DNA of 64,000 nucleotides from Malania oleifera (lineage: Eukaryota; Streptophyta; Magnoliopsida; Santalales; Ximeniaceae), in contig NC_080428.1 in the NCBI RefSeq assembly GCF_029873635.1, positions 66,371,101-66,435,100 on the forward strand. The letters are read 5' to 3'. The notes beneath the pieces are model-generated. The model was not told where the DNA came from and ran no database searches. It saw only the letters and a program-made list of their open reading frames with translations. Positions within the stretch are counted from its first letter, which is position 1. Each line of letters begins with the position of its first letter. A program made the position numbers and the translations under genes. Below, piece by piece: positions 10,836 through 20,739 of this stretch.

Positions 10836-12638
10836 TTCTCTACAATATAGCCGGAGTGAAATGTCGATTTGAGAAGTTTGGGAACCATCCCAAAACCCAG
10901 GTGAGTGGATTATTTGAGCATTTTCAGTATTATACAGTTCATTTGAGGTCAAATTTAGTATTATATGCCAATATACTGGAGTTTTGTGCAGTAAAATTTG
11001 AGTATTATATTTTCAGGAATAGGGTGTTTTGGAACCTTGCAGATATGGGTTGGGCACCTCAATGAGTATTTTTAGGAGCCCAGGTAAATTATAATTCAGA
11101 AATTTACGAGTATGTAGGTTCGGGAAAATATAGTTGATTTATTGGAAATATGCATATGTGTATTATTTCAAGATTTTGGGGATAGTACGCCATGAGCGTG
11201 AGGATTAAGTTAGGGGTGAGCCTCCCAGCCAGTTAGGTAAGGGAAATATGCTATATTAGGAAATTCAGAAACATGATTAGAAAAATTATAGTATTTGTTT
11301 ATTAAGGTATAGAGTATAAAATTATACAATTTTATAGATTTCAGAATATGAGTTGTATTAATTGTGTGACTTGAGTAGATATTTGCCTGATCCAGAATAT
11401 CATGATTTACAGTGTATATATATAGACAGATATATTTACCAGACAAATTTTTATCAGACAGATATTACAAATATTTAATAGACCAGTAATTTACAGTAAT
11501 TACAGAAAGTCATGCTTTCCAAAACCATAACACTCAAACATTACAGATTATTTAGTTAGATATTACAGTCAGACATACAGTCATAATAGTCAAATACAAC
11601 AATTATTTTATTTAGATGTTACAGTATTTTCAGTTCAGATTTATAATGTTATGGTTATTTTGGAAACATGATGAAAGTAGGGTAATTATAGAAATAGTAT
11701 ATACAGTAACAGACCTTGATGAATCAAGTTACGTTCAGATAGTAGAACACGATACCGTTGCTATTTTCAGATCAGAGTGCAACCACATATCTCATATAGT
11801 ATGTGGATTTCGTCAATCGTGCCTATGGAGAGTTTGTAGTCTCCCCAGTTTTCTGGGTTGAGGAGGCCGGTTTGACGAGGTAGTTACTAGTTTCGCACCT
11901 AGGAGAGGACCCAGTTTGGCCGGATTGAGGATTGGTAGAGTTACAGTTGACTTAATTGGTGGGCCAACCAGGATTAAGTTTCGCCTATGAGCCGCACTAC
12001 CTTGTCATGAGGGGTTAAATTATGACGTACAATTTTCCAGAGTAAAATCTCAGCTATGTATATGTATACAGATTTACAGAATATCAGTAGTATGATACTA
12101 GAAGTATGAAAAGTAGAAAATTCAGATAATACAATTATGCTTTAAACTACGATAGATGCAAGTTATAGCATATATTGATTACCAACTTTTACAGTTTCAG
12201 ATATTATCATTATAATATTTATAAAACTTAGTTGTCACACACTAATAATAACATATTTCCACTTACTGAACGTTGTCTCATCCCAGGGATTTAATATTTT
12301 TCAGGTGAACCAGTTAGACGAGCAGATCAGACTCGCAGATAGAGAGATCTTTTATTTTGCTCTGTTTATAGGGTAAGTGTATTTAAGGGATTACATTTTT
12401 GAGTAGATGATACTAGGGTGATGTATAATTATATATAAGATTTGGAAACACTGAATTCTGGTATTATAAATATGGATGTATGATTTTATGTTTTTCGCTG
12501 CATAGGTGTGTTGGTTTTTGTACAACGATACCTCAGTGCCATTTGGACCCTAAGATGTTATAGCAAGTAATATAGGGACATCAGAATAATTTATATTTTA
12601 TATATGAAAAAAAATGGTGTAATTTTTGAGTTGTTACA
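10836..12638 (+). mobile_element. Gypsy-type LTR (family Y), + orientation, 5' truncated
   Basis: This has the gypsy LTR layout but lacks U3 and starts in the leader (AATATAGCCGGAGTGAAATG). It has donor-like sites at 10911 (CCCAG-GTGAGT) and 11236/11237 (TTAG-GTAAGG). Then follow the ACACGATACCGTTGCTATT module (about 11748), GAGCCGCACTACCTTGTCAT (about 11986), the core CTTACTGAACGTTGTCTCAT (12262) and the acceptor-like ATTTTTCAG (ends 12304). It ends TTGTTACA at 12638. Its 3' ~500 bp are inverted at 8384-8883. Confidence 0.78.
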
Positions 12639-13226
12639 AATACCACCAGACAATCTGACTTAGGCCGAAGGGTGTGACGACATCAGATCGTATTAGTTTC
12701 GTATCGTATGTATACTGGAACTGTATTTGTGAAAATAATGGTATTGTGAAATGTATGTTTTAATATTGAAATAACACTTATATATTCACACACCGATATA
12801 ACATGTTTCTCTCTTACTGAGATGTGTCTCACCCCTATCATACAAATATTTTTCAAGTCATTTGAGTAGCCGACACTAGCGTCCTAACAGTTCAGGAGCA
12901 TGGTGGTTGGTTAGCTGTGCAGAATTACTTGTGTATGTACTGGTCCTTTGACGGGTTATCATTTTGGGTTATATAGACACCCGGGATATGTTATGTATTT
13001 TGGGGAATTAGCTCCTGTTTTGTATAGACTCTGGTATGGTTTATGAATGTATTAGTTGATTTATTCCGTTGCGTATATGGTATATGTGATTGTGTATAGG
13101 GTATACGTGAACCCTACAGGGTCAGAACCTTACATTATATAGTATCATGGACGATCGTATGATACATGGACATGTTAGGTTACTAAATCACATCTTGAGT
13201 CCCATTTCTGGGTTCGGGGCATGACA
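12639..13226 (+). mobile_element. 3' fragment of another gypsy-type LTR
   Basis: It contains CTCTTACTGAGATGTGTCTCAC (from about 12811), closest to the variant in solo LTR 2, and then an ATATTTTTCAAG acceptor-like site. It ends GGGGCATGACA at about 13226. The 5' part of the LTR is absent. Single-copy-looking DNA follows. Confidence 0.6.
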
Positions 13227-13425
13227 ACTTAACTTGAATATCATTATAAGTCGACTCACTAAAATATTTAAGTGATTTTAATTTGAATAAAATTGAATCG
13301 GGTTAAAAGAGAATTGAGTTAAAGCAATTTGTTCGATAGAATTGACTTATAAGAGATTAGTAAAATTTTTAAATTTTAAAGAGGTCGGTTTGTTCTCGCT
13401 CAATAATAAGGAGGTTCGTACTCCC

Positions 13426-13630
13426 AGGGTGTGGTTCAGGTGGTAGTGTGGGCCGCGGGAGTGCCTCTCATTAGGTCAAGTGTTCAAACCCTCCTGAACT
13501 CATTTCCGCTCATGAACTCCTGAATTTATCCTCCCTTTGAAGTTGTGAGATTAACTTTAAGGGGCGCAGGATTAATCACGTGGACCGTAAAACGGATACG
13601 TTGGATACCCGTAATCCAAAAAAAAAATAA
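13426..13630 (+). mobile_element. tRNA-derived SINE upstream of the SG1-like gene
   Basis: GTGTGGTTCAGGTGGTAG (13431-13448) fits a Pol III box A. GTCAAGTGTTCAAACCCTCC (13476-13495) fits a box B, with box-A-to-B spacing like a tRNA. The body ends ACCCGTAATCC followed by an A-run (13617-13628), as in plant Au-like SINEs. Length is about 200 bp. No clear target duplication was found, so the edges are approximate. It lies about 220 bp upstream of the gene's start codon and could affect its promoter. Confidence 0.65.
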
Positions 13631-13845
13631 TCCCGTTCAAAAAAAAAAAAAGTGGCAAAGAGAGAGAAGAAAATGTTGTCATAAGAGAGTTCTGTGTTGT
13701 TTTGGCAGCACTTCTCTTCTTCAAATTTCGACTCCCTTGTAGGCTTGTACGGTAGTTGTACCTAATCAGAGCTCTGCCTCCGCCTGCTGCACTTCGTCTC
13801 CAACTACCCCTTCTCCGCCCAGATTGCTCTGAAGCACCACCAGCC
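13631..13845 (+). promoter_or_regulatory. Presumed 5' UTR / promoter-proximal region of the SG1-like gene
   Basis: The region between the SINE tail and the ATG includes an A-rich stretch (13637-13650) and CT-rich leader-like sequence (13690-13845). An open frame without ATG precedes the start codon from 13756; its first codon is TTG, so it is not taken as coding. No clear TATA box is seen within 150 bp. Confidence 0.4.
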
Positions 13846-14841
13846 ATGGACTCTGCTTTGGCCTCTTCACCATTATCCCTTCTCCGTTCCCGGAACTCTT
13901 CCTCTTTCCTCCCAAATCTACCACCACCACTACAAGCAAGGTCCCTTTCCCATCTCCCTTTTGCCATTCCAAAGCCCTCGCTTTCCCCTCCAGCTCCTCG
14001 CCTAAGGATTTCAAACGCCGCCGCCAAAAACCCCATCATCCGCACCGTCAATTCCACCGCTCGCACCCTTATTCTAACCGCTGCCGCCGCCTTGCTCGTC
14101 GGAAAGTTTCCCCACGCGCCGGCAAGGGCCCAGTCCCCGGTCACCATCTCCGAACAGACCCAAGTTCTCGACGAAACCGCTGCCGCCACCGAAGAACAAT
14201 CCTCGCCGTTGGAGAGTTTTCTCGATTCCAATTCCGAGGCCGTCGACGCCTTGAAAGCCCTGTTGCAGCAGAAGCTCGAGAATGGCGAAGACGACGAAGC
14301 TTTGAACATATTGAGGAAGTTGGTGTCTGCGCAGCCGGCGATGACGGAGTGGAAGTTCCTCATGGCGAGGCTGCTGAACGAAATGGGCAGCACCGAAGAC
14401 GCACGGAAGGTGTTCGAAGAAATTCTGGAAGCAAATCCGTTGTCGTTTGAAGCGCTTTTCGAGAACGCTCTGTTGATGGACCGATGCGGGGAGGGAGAGG
14501 CGGTGATTAAGCGGCTCGAGGAGGCGTTGAAGATTGCGGAGAGTGAGAATAAAGCGAAGGAAGCTCGCGACGTGAAATTGATAATGGCGCAGATAGAGTT
14601 CTTGCAGAAGAATGTGGAGGAGGCGTTGAAAAGGTACGAAGAGTTAGCGAAGGAGGATCCGAGTGATTACAGGCCGTATTTTTGTAAAGGGACGATTTAC
14701 AGCTTGACGGATAGGAATGAAGAGGCGAGGGCAGAGTTTGCGAAGTATCGGGAGCTTTCACCGAAGAAGTATGAGGTTGAGGGGTTCTTACAGACGCCCC
14801 TTTCCAGGGTGAAACTTTTCCGGACGGATTCCAAGAATTGA
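13846..14841 (+). CDS. SG1: Plastid TPR protein, SLOW GREEN 1-like
   Basis: Intact 331-residue protein in one exon. The start is ATG at 13846 in an excellent plant context (GCCATGG). Residues 1-65 are rich in Ser, Pro, Leu and Arg with few acidic residues, like a chloroplast transit peptide. A hydrophobic stretch (TARTLILTAAAALLVGKF) follows at about 72-89 and may be a membrane anchor. The C-terminal half is a tetratricopeptide-repeat helical domain: ALNILRKLVSAQP, ARKVFEEILEANPLSFEALF, EALKRYEELAKEDPSDYRPY and EARAEFAKYRELSP. Family knowledge: Arabidopsis SG1 is a chloroplast TPR protein needed for normal greening and plastid development; length (about 316 aa) and layout agree. The high GC and intact frame contrast with the surrounding transposons. 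The family name rests on recognition, not on a search. Confidence 0.88.
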   Translation: MDSALASSPLSLLRSRNSSSFLPNLPPPLQARSLSHLPFAIPKPSLSPPAPRLRISNAAAKNPIIRTVNSTARTLILTAAAALLVGKFPHAPARAQSPVTISEQTQVLDETAAATEEQSSPLESFLDSNSEAVDALKALLQQKLENGEDDEALNILRKLVSAQPAMTEWKFLMARLLNEMGSTEDARKVFEEILEANPLSFEALFENALLMDRCGEGEAVIKRLEEALKIAESENKAKEARDVKLIMAQIEFLQKNVEEALKRYEELAKEDPSDYRPYFCKGTIYSLTDRNEEARAEFAKYRELSPKKYEVEGFLQTPLSRVKLFRTDSKN

Positions 14842-15104
14842 GGTGTTTGGGGGCTCGGAAAACTTTCAAGAAATAATGGCGGAAGAAATGGCAATTTTCT
14901 GCCGAGGCCAACCGAAGGCGGTATGGGATTTTCAGGTACTCCCCCGTCTTTGTTAGATTTTGTTGTTCAGTATTCCACATCTTTGAATTTTTCAAAAATG
15001 TTTTGAATAGTTGTTGAAGCTCAAAATGGATCATATACGCATATATAGAATTCAGAGTTGTATGCAAATTCAAGGCTGTGCTGTTGAGAACATGTTCTGT
15101 TTTT

Positions 15105-15110
15105 AATAAA
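15105..15110 (+). terminator. Possible polyadenylation signal of the SG1-like gene
   Basis: AATAAA lies 264 bp after the stop codon in AT-rich, T-rich DNA, a plausible 3' UTR length. No transcript evidence is available. Confidence 0.4.
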
Positions 15111-15149
15111 AATGCTGCTGCTGTTCTGTATTATCCACTGAAATCTCGT

Positions 15150-15530
15150 CACTGTTTATCATCACACTGTCCATACTCATTACTCACAACACTGTTGTCT
15201 ATCGGTCGCCGAAGGGATATTGAAGTTCCAAGACTACATTCCACATTGGTCTTTTGCAGTGAAGGTTTCTAGTTCTAATTTTGAAATGGGGTGCGAATAT
15301 GATCCATTTTTAGTAGACATGCTTTCTCTATTCTTAGCTTCTGTTTTGTGTCTTCCACTGTTGTCACAATTTTGTCACCATCATCACACTTTCCGGAGTT
15401 GCAACACTGTCTGTTTGTCCCCAAGGGGATATTACAACACTACATTCATCATTCGACCTTAGACTTTTGCAGTGAGATGTCAAATTTGAATCTTGAAAAG
15501 GGGTTGGAAGAGATTTAGGATACTGGTTTC
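15150..15530 (+). repeat. Diverged direct duplication downstream of the SG1-like gene
   Basis: Two segments about 211 bp apart share the same order of motifs: CATCACACT...CAACACTGT, then AGGGGATAT or AAGGGATATT, ACTACATTC and CTTTTGCAGTGA. Copy 1 covers about 15150-15310 and copy 2 about 15362-15525. No coding function is seen. Confidence 0.55.
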
Positions 15531-15740
15531 AAGGAATTTCATTGCAAGTGCATTATTTGGGACAACTATTGTACTGAATCTTCGTTGACAGTGGCTCTTG
15601 AGGTCAAAGTTGAAGCTTTTTTTTTTTAGTTTGTATCCGTATGAAATCATTACAGGGTGACAACAATGACATAGATGAGTTGGGGGTGGGGGGGTTGGGA
15701 ATATAAAGTTTAGTTCTGGGGAGGAGGGAAAGACTGTGTT

Positions 15741-16100
15741 TCAATCTGCTGTTGCCCGTTTGTGAAAGAGTTCGGCAAAGAGTTCACAAGCAAGAAGAAA
15801 GACCAGAAAATTAAGTTGAAGACCAAGGTATTTCAGTGGAAGCTTGCCATCAAGAACTCCCAAAACTTGGATGATAATTTCCTTGGCTGGGTCGGAAACA
15901 CCCGAGAGGATCTCAGATTTGGATATATTGCATCTAAGTCCATTGATCCCAAACAAGATAGCTAAAATGTGTTGGAGCTGAATGTCACCAAGTGGAAGGA
16001 TCATAACATCATTAGGAAAACATAGACCCACCAATCTGAGGTTGTTGCATCTTGGATGGAATGTGAGTTTTTCGCGGGAAGAAGCATGGTGTAGGATCCT
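15741..16100 (-). pseudogene. LINE (L1-type) reverse transcriptase fragment
   Basis: The - strand reads KLTFHPRCNNLRLVGLCFPND, then LFGINGLRCNISKSEI and GKLPLKYLGLQL. These are the usual L1 landmarks: HPxC..L..LCFADD, SGL.N..KSE, LP.KYLG. The catalytic FADD box reads FPND, so an essential aspartate is lost. Only about 120 residues survive; no 3' tail or target duplication was found. Confidence 0.75.
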
Positions 16101-16403
16101 AGTGAAGATTTCCATGTTACGATTTATCATCCACAAGTTTATATGATTGTGAAATAAATTTTTTATATATATTTGAGAAAATACATGCATTTTAATGTTG
16201 GTCCTAATCAAGAAGAGAAATGAAATAAATCTATACTATTTGATGTGAACTATTTAGTGAATAAGGTGAATGTTCGAGCACTTAATTATTTTTTAAAATA
16301 ACTCACTACTATATATATATATATATTTTGATAAAGCACTACTATTGGTAATTGGAAGCATATTGTGCTGGATGAAGCCTTGGGGTTTATAGAGTTAATG
16401 TAA

Positions 16404-16632
16404 GGGCAAAAGATACTGACCTCCTTTGAGGTTTGGCAAAAAGATAGGGATTTTCCCTTATATTTTAAAAATGCCATAAACTTTCCTTGATATTTGTAAA
16501 AAAAATACAAATCTTTTCTCGAAAGACTTGTCTTTTTGTAAAATATAATGAGAGATTTGTGATTTTTGAAACTTCAGAGGCGAGATTCTTATCTTTTTAC
16601 CAAATCTTATGAGAGGTTAGTGTCTTTTGTCC
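16404..16632. mobile_element. Foldback MITE-like element, copy 1
   Basis: The left end GGGCAAAAGATACTGACCTC is matched by the reverse complement of the right end, GGACAAAAGACACTAACCTC. The match continues inward as AAGRTTTGGYAAAAAGATA, giving about 43 bp of imperfect terminal inverted repeat in a 229-bp AT-rich element with no ORF. Related elements lie at 17117-17433 and 23323-23635. Confidence 0.6.
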
Positions 16633-16972
16633 TATATATTATTGCATCAAATCTTGTATTTGTTTATTTGACTTGAGAAAAAAAAAAGGAGAAAATTATT
16701 CCTTTGAGGAAATTCTCATAGACAATTGAAAAAGCAATTTTTTTTTTTTGTTGTTTTTGGAGGCTAACAATATGATGTGATGATTAAAAAGTGAGATTGT
16801 TTATGTGATTTATGTGAACCAAACTTATGGATGCAAAAATTATCTCAGGTTTATGATTTTAACTAATGACATTTATGATACAGTTGTGCCCAAAGTGTAG
16901 TATACACCATTTTTATTACTAAGAAAAAGTAATATGACCAAATTGATAAATCAAATTTATTTATTTTTTCCT

Positions 16973-16987
16973 TGGGGGGGGGGGGGG
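16973..16987. repeat. Poly(G) run
   Basis: Run of about 14 G residues after CCTTGG in AT-rich DNA. No associated gene or element was recognised. Confidence 0.8.
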
Positions 16988-17116
16988 TACATATACTGAT
17001 TTATGATATTGACATTCTAATTGTAAATGGTGGTGTGATGATGTCATAATTAATGGACTGAATTGCTAATTGTACACACGAAATGACGTCATTTGTGAAT
17101 TCCGCTATTTAAATAG

Positions 17117-17433
17117 AGTAAAAGATATTGACTTCTTCCTAAAGTTTTGCAAAAAGATAAGGACCTACTTCGAGGCTTTAAAAACTCTAGTAACTTTTCT
17201 TGAGAATTTAAAATTTTCACAGACCTCCCTAAAGATTTGTCATAAAGACACAAACTTTTTCTTATTTGATAAAAATATAATTTTTAAGGGTAAAAGTGTC
17301 TCCAAAAAGTCAAATATCAGGGGAAGGGGGAAGTGTGTAGATTCTTTGATAAGTTAGGAAAGGTTTTGATATTTTCAAAACTTAAGGACTTCTTGTCTTT
17401 TTTTCTAATTAAGAAAATTAGAGTCTTTTATCC
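17117..17433. mobile_element. Foldback MITE-like element, copy 2
   Basis: The left end AGTAAAAGATATTGACTTC pairs with the reverse complement of the right end, GGATAAAAGACTCTAATTTT. The internal phrase TTTTGCAAAAAGATAAGG matches copy 1. It is more decayed than copy 1 and has no credible ORF. Confidence 0.5.
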
Positions 17434-18441
17434 ATTTACATAAGCTATTGATGAAACTAAATATATTTTTAGAGTATAAGCTTCATTGTATTATACACAA
17501 TGATTAAATACAATGATTAAGATTGTTTTCACTATGTTCAAGATATATCTAAAATAGTGTGGAATACGATATCCGAAAATTCTATGGTTATTGTTGAGTG
17601 TGTTTATCATTACCTTGAGAATGGTGATATTACCATAATTTCTTGAGAAGAAGATGGTTGGATACAAAACATATCATCCAAAACATTCATGTAGGATCCA
17701 TTATTATCAAAAAATGCTTGGGGTCGCTGGCTAAAGTGTTAACACGAGAGAGGGTAGTTGTCCTCTTTCGTGCTATCTATGGGCTCATGATTATCGTAGA
17801 CTTGTGATCTATAGCATTACTCATTATTGTCACGTGTCTTTATAGCAATAGCTTGTAGCATAAATAATATATTTTACAATGATGAATCAAAATTGATTTC
17901 GGAAGAACACAATTGCAAGAAAAGGATTTAAATGTTTTGGAAAAAAAATTGGTATATACTTAAATATGAAAAAAAAAAATCATTTGTGAGGATATCCAAT
18001 CATTGTTAATTGATTATTCCATTGAAAATTTTCAGAGGATAACCAATCAAATAATATTATTATGGAAGAGTTTGGAATTTTGATTTTTAATTTTTTTTCG
18101 CTCAGTATAACCAAGATAGCTGGGGTTGTAATGTGCTTATTTTGAATAGTTTGTAAAACATTCACATATTATGTGTAAAATAATTCTTATAGTCATGGAT
18201 TGAGACTTAATTTGTCATAACTAAAATTGCTATTTAGCTAAAGAGATATTCAAGTTGTAAGCACCTCTTTTATGCATGATATTATACTTGAAACTTTATT
18301 TTGTTAAAATAAGTCCGCAGTTGTTGAACCCAAACATCAATAAACTCAACTCATTTTGGTCATGAATATATGAAGATTATTGTATCCAAGTTTGACATAC
18401 TTTTTCAAAGTCTTTTTGGAGAGTAAATTTTTAGTATATGT
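17434..18441. other. AT-rich intergenic DNA, nothing recognised
   Basis: About 1 kb of AT-rich sequence with no persuasive coding frame, RNA gene or repeat boundary. The short GC-richer patch at 17700-17800 was inspected for a tRNA or SINE and gave no A/B boxes. Confidence 0.6.
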
Positions 18442-18884
18442 TGTAATGACCACAAAAATGTATATACGAGTAGATCATAATAATAATAAAATAATAAAAA
18501 TTGTCATTAAGTTAGTATCAATGTGAATGTATTTTTCTGTTAGGATCATTGATTCCATTTTTTATGCCTAAGAAATACCTTGTCTAGTGAGTGCTTAAAG
18601 ACCACTGCGGTTTAGTTGCTCCCTGGAGGTCAGCCTGATCAAAGTGAAATTTCATAGGATAAATAGAGTAAAAATAGTTAGTGTACATATATAAGATAAT
18701 ATTTTTAACTGACATATTGTAGAAATATATAATAAAATAATAATAATATAAGTGTCCTTGTATAAATTTCATAAATTTCGCAACATAGGTGATTATTTTC
18801 ACATCCAGCGCGTATGGGGTTTGGAAACTGTGTGGGGCCCACAATACCACGTGGAGCCCACATAAATCCCAAAGTTGTGTGGGC
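18442..18884 (+). mobile_element. 5' fragment of an LTR 1-family gypsy-type LTR
   Basis: It starts TGTAATGACCACAAAAATG and follows solo LTR 1 (500-about 990) throughout: TCTGTTAGGATC, GATGCCTAAGAAA-like text, GCTCCCTGGAGGTC, TTTCATAGGATAAA, and GTGTGGGGCCCACA near 18830. After about 18884 the similarity ends, so it is truncated. Confidence 0.78.
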
Positions 18885-19199
18885 TTCTCTACCTTAACTT
18901 TTTATTCTTCTAAGCATATTTACTTTGATTTGTATCCGCTGTGAATGCATGAGTATTTTTATTGGATGAAATCTGCAGTAGTTATGAATATCATATTGAT
19001 TTAATTTGCCAAAAAATTTATGTGATTGGTTTATCACTTACTCAAGTTACAACATAAATTATTTTGTGGCCGAGCATATTTTTATTAATATTGTTTTGTT
19101 ATGAGTATGGCCAATATTGTGTAGTTGGTTACATATTGAAATCTTAGCTTAGACTTTTAGCATTTAAGGATATATAAATTGATAAAGTTATCTGTTGAG

Positions 19200-19316
19200 A
19201 ATACTACTATTGTTAAGAAGTTAGAGCATTTGTAAAATCACAACATTTAAAATTGATTAAGTTTCTGTAATAAATTTTAAAAATACCCAATTCACCCCCC
19301 CTTTTGGGATCACACA
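19200..19316 (+). mobile_element. 3' end of a copia (SIRE-like) LTR
   Basis: AATTCACCCCCCCTTTTGGG followed by ATCACACA is the standard U5 end of SIRE/Tork LTRs (compare 60209-60245 and 31310-31340). The 5' part of the LTR is not identified in 18885-19200. Directly after 19316 a copia RT fragment begins, so this LTR probably inserted into it. Confidence 0.55.
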
Positions 19317-20110
19317 TCGACTTTTAGAAAAGAGTTTGACATGAAAGATTTGGGTGCGGCCAAGAGGATACTTGGCATGGAGATTCGCAGGGACTAAGCT
19401 ATAGGGAGATTATAGTTATCTCAGGGTGACTATGTGGAGAAGGTGCTAGAGAGCTTTAACATGGCTAATGCTAAGCCGGTGAGCACACCGTTGGCGAGTC
19501 ATTTCAGGTTGTCTACCACCCAATGCTCAAAGATGGACGATGAGGTTTGTGATATGTCGAAGGTCGCCTATGCCAGTGCAGTGAGGTATCTGATGTATGT
19601 CATGGTGTGTACATGGGCGGACCTGGCACATGCTGTCAACGTGGTGAGCAAGTTTTTTTTGGAATCCGAATCGACAATATTGGGATGCGGTCAAGTGGAT
19701 TCTCAAGTACTTGAAGGGTACAACCAGATATGACATTATGCTTAGTGGACAACATAGTGATCCGTTAGTGGTAGGGCACGTGGATGCTGACTACGCAGGA
19801 GACTTTGATGATAGAAGGTCTACCACAAGGTACATATTTACCCTTGTGTGAGGATCTATTTGTTGGAGGTCTATGGCGTAGTCACTCGTAACTTTATCTA
19901 CTACTGATTCGAAGTACATAGTAGTGGCTGAGGTTACCAAGGAAGCGTTGTGTCTTACGGGATTGATCAGGGAGCTGAGTGTCTAACAAGGTGGAGTTCG
20001 GCTGCAGTGTGATGGTTAGAGTGCCATCTATTTGGCGAAGAATTGGGTGTACCATGCGAGGACAACTATAGAAGTGATTTAGATAGGTTTTAAGATTTAT
20101 GTACGAATAA
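19317..20110 (+). pseudogene. Tork-type copia RT end and RNase H fragment
   Basis: The + strand reads EKEFDMKDLGAAKRILGMEI (19329 on), then EKVLESFNMANAKPVSTPL, and VGHVDADYAGDFDDRRSTT with the RNase H catalytic-type DADYAGD. TDSKYIVVAEVTKEALCL and LAKNWVYHARTT follow. Frameshifts near 19735 and several stops break it. The 5' two-thirds of the element are absent. Confidence 0.85.
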
Positions 20111-20149
20111 GGGTTCATTTATATACATTATTTTGTAACGCTTGATGCA

Positions 20150-20362
20150 AGCTTGACATAATTGATTGTGAAAATCAGCCCGTTGACATAGGCAAATTGC
20201 CGAACCACGTAAATCTTGTGTTTTTGGTTATTGCTTTCATTTGTTCTCATTGCTCTGTGATTTATTCTATTGTATTGTTTATCATTGAGTGATTGCACTG
20301 GTTGTTCATTGATTAATTTGCGAGTTTGTGTGAGGGCTTCTGCTGCGCATTCACAAACAACA
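20150..20362 (+). mobile_element. LTR U5 end next to a primer-binding site
   Basis: GCCGAACCACGTAAATCTTGTG (about 20190) is the common copia LTR block. The LTR ends CACAAACAACA at 20362 and is followed by ATTGGTATCAGAGC. An LTR followed by a primer-binding site is a 5' LTR, so this is not the 3' LTR of the RNase H fragment just upstream. No gag frame follows. Confidence 0.6.
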
Positions 20363-20364
20363 AT

Positions 20365-20376
20365 TGGTATCAGAGC
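20365..20376 (+). other. Primer-binding site for initiator tRNA-Met
   Basis: TGGTATCAGAGC complements the 3' end of plant initiator tRNA-Met and is the usual copia/gypsy primer site. It lies 2 nt after the LTR end. Confidence 0.75.
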
Positions 20377-20739
20377 GCCAATTGTCATAAAAAAAGAACT
20401 CGATGGAATTCTTTGTTAATGACGTTGTCTGCAATTATTCTGGAATTGTAAAGAAATTTTACAAAATAGGGTTTTATAAAATAAGGAGAATGTTTATGAT
20501 TAGAAGATATGATAGGAGAGGTAGAAGATGTTGTTGTGTATTTTGTGGGTGGTTTTGAAAGTTTGTATTGGTAAGAACTCATTTTAGATTAGAGAGGAAG
20601 AAAAGATTGTCCTAATTGTTCTAGGATTGAAAATTTAAAAAGAATAGTTGGTCTGGAAGTAGAAGGAAAATAGAGAAGAGAAAGTCCCGAGGGTAAGCCT
20701 TTGGGCTAAATTGGTCACAAATAATTTGTTGTAATGTTT

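Noticed and set aside
13572-14393. Long - strand frame (273 codons) opposite the SG1-like gene
   Set aside because: It is an antisense shadow caused by the GC-rich codon use of the real gene. It has low-complexity Arg/Gly/Ser content and no family resemblance.
17700-17860. Possible tRNA or SINE in a GC-richer patch
   Set aside because: No cloverleaf, no CCA-proximal pairing and no A/B box pair were found.
18584-18850. - strand frame of 88 codons
   Set aside because: It lies in an LTR fragment that matches solo LTR 1; the frame is not kept in the other copy.
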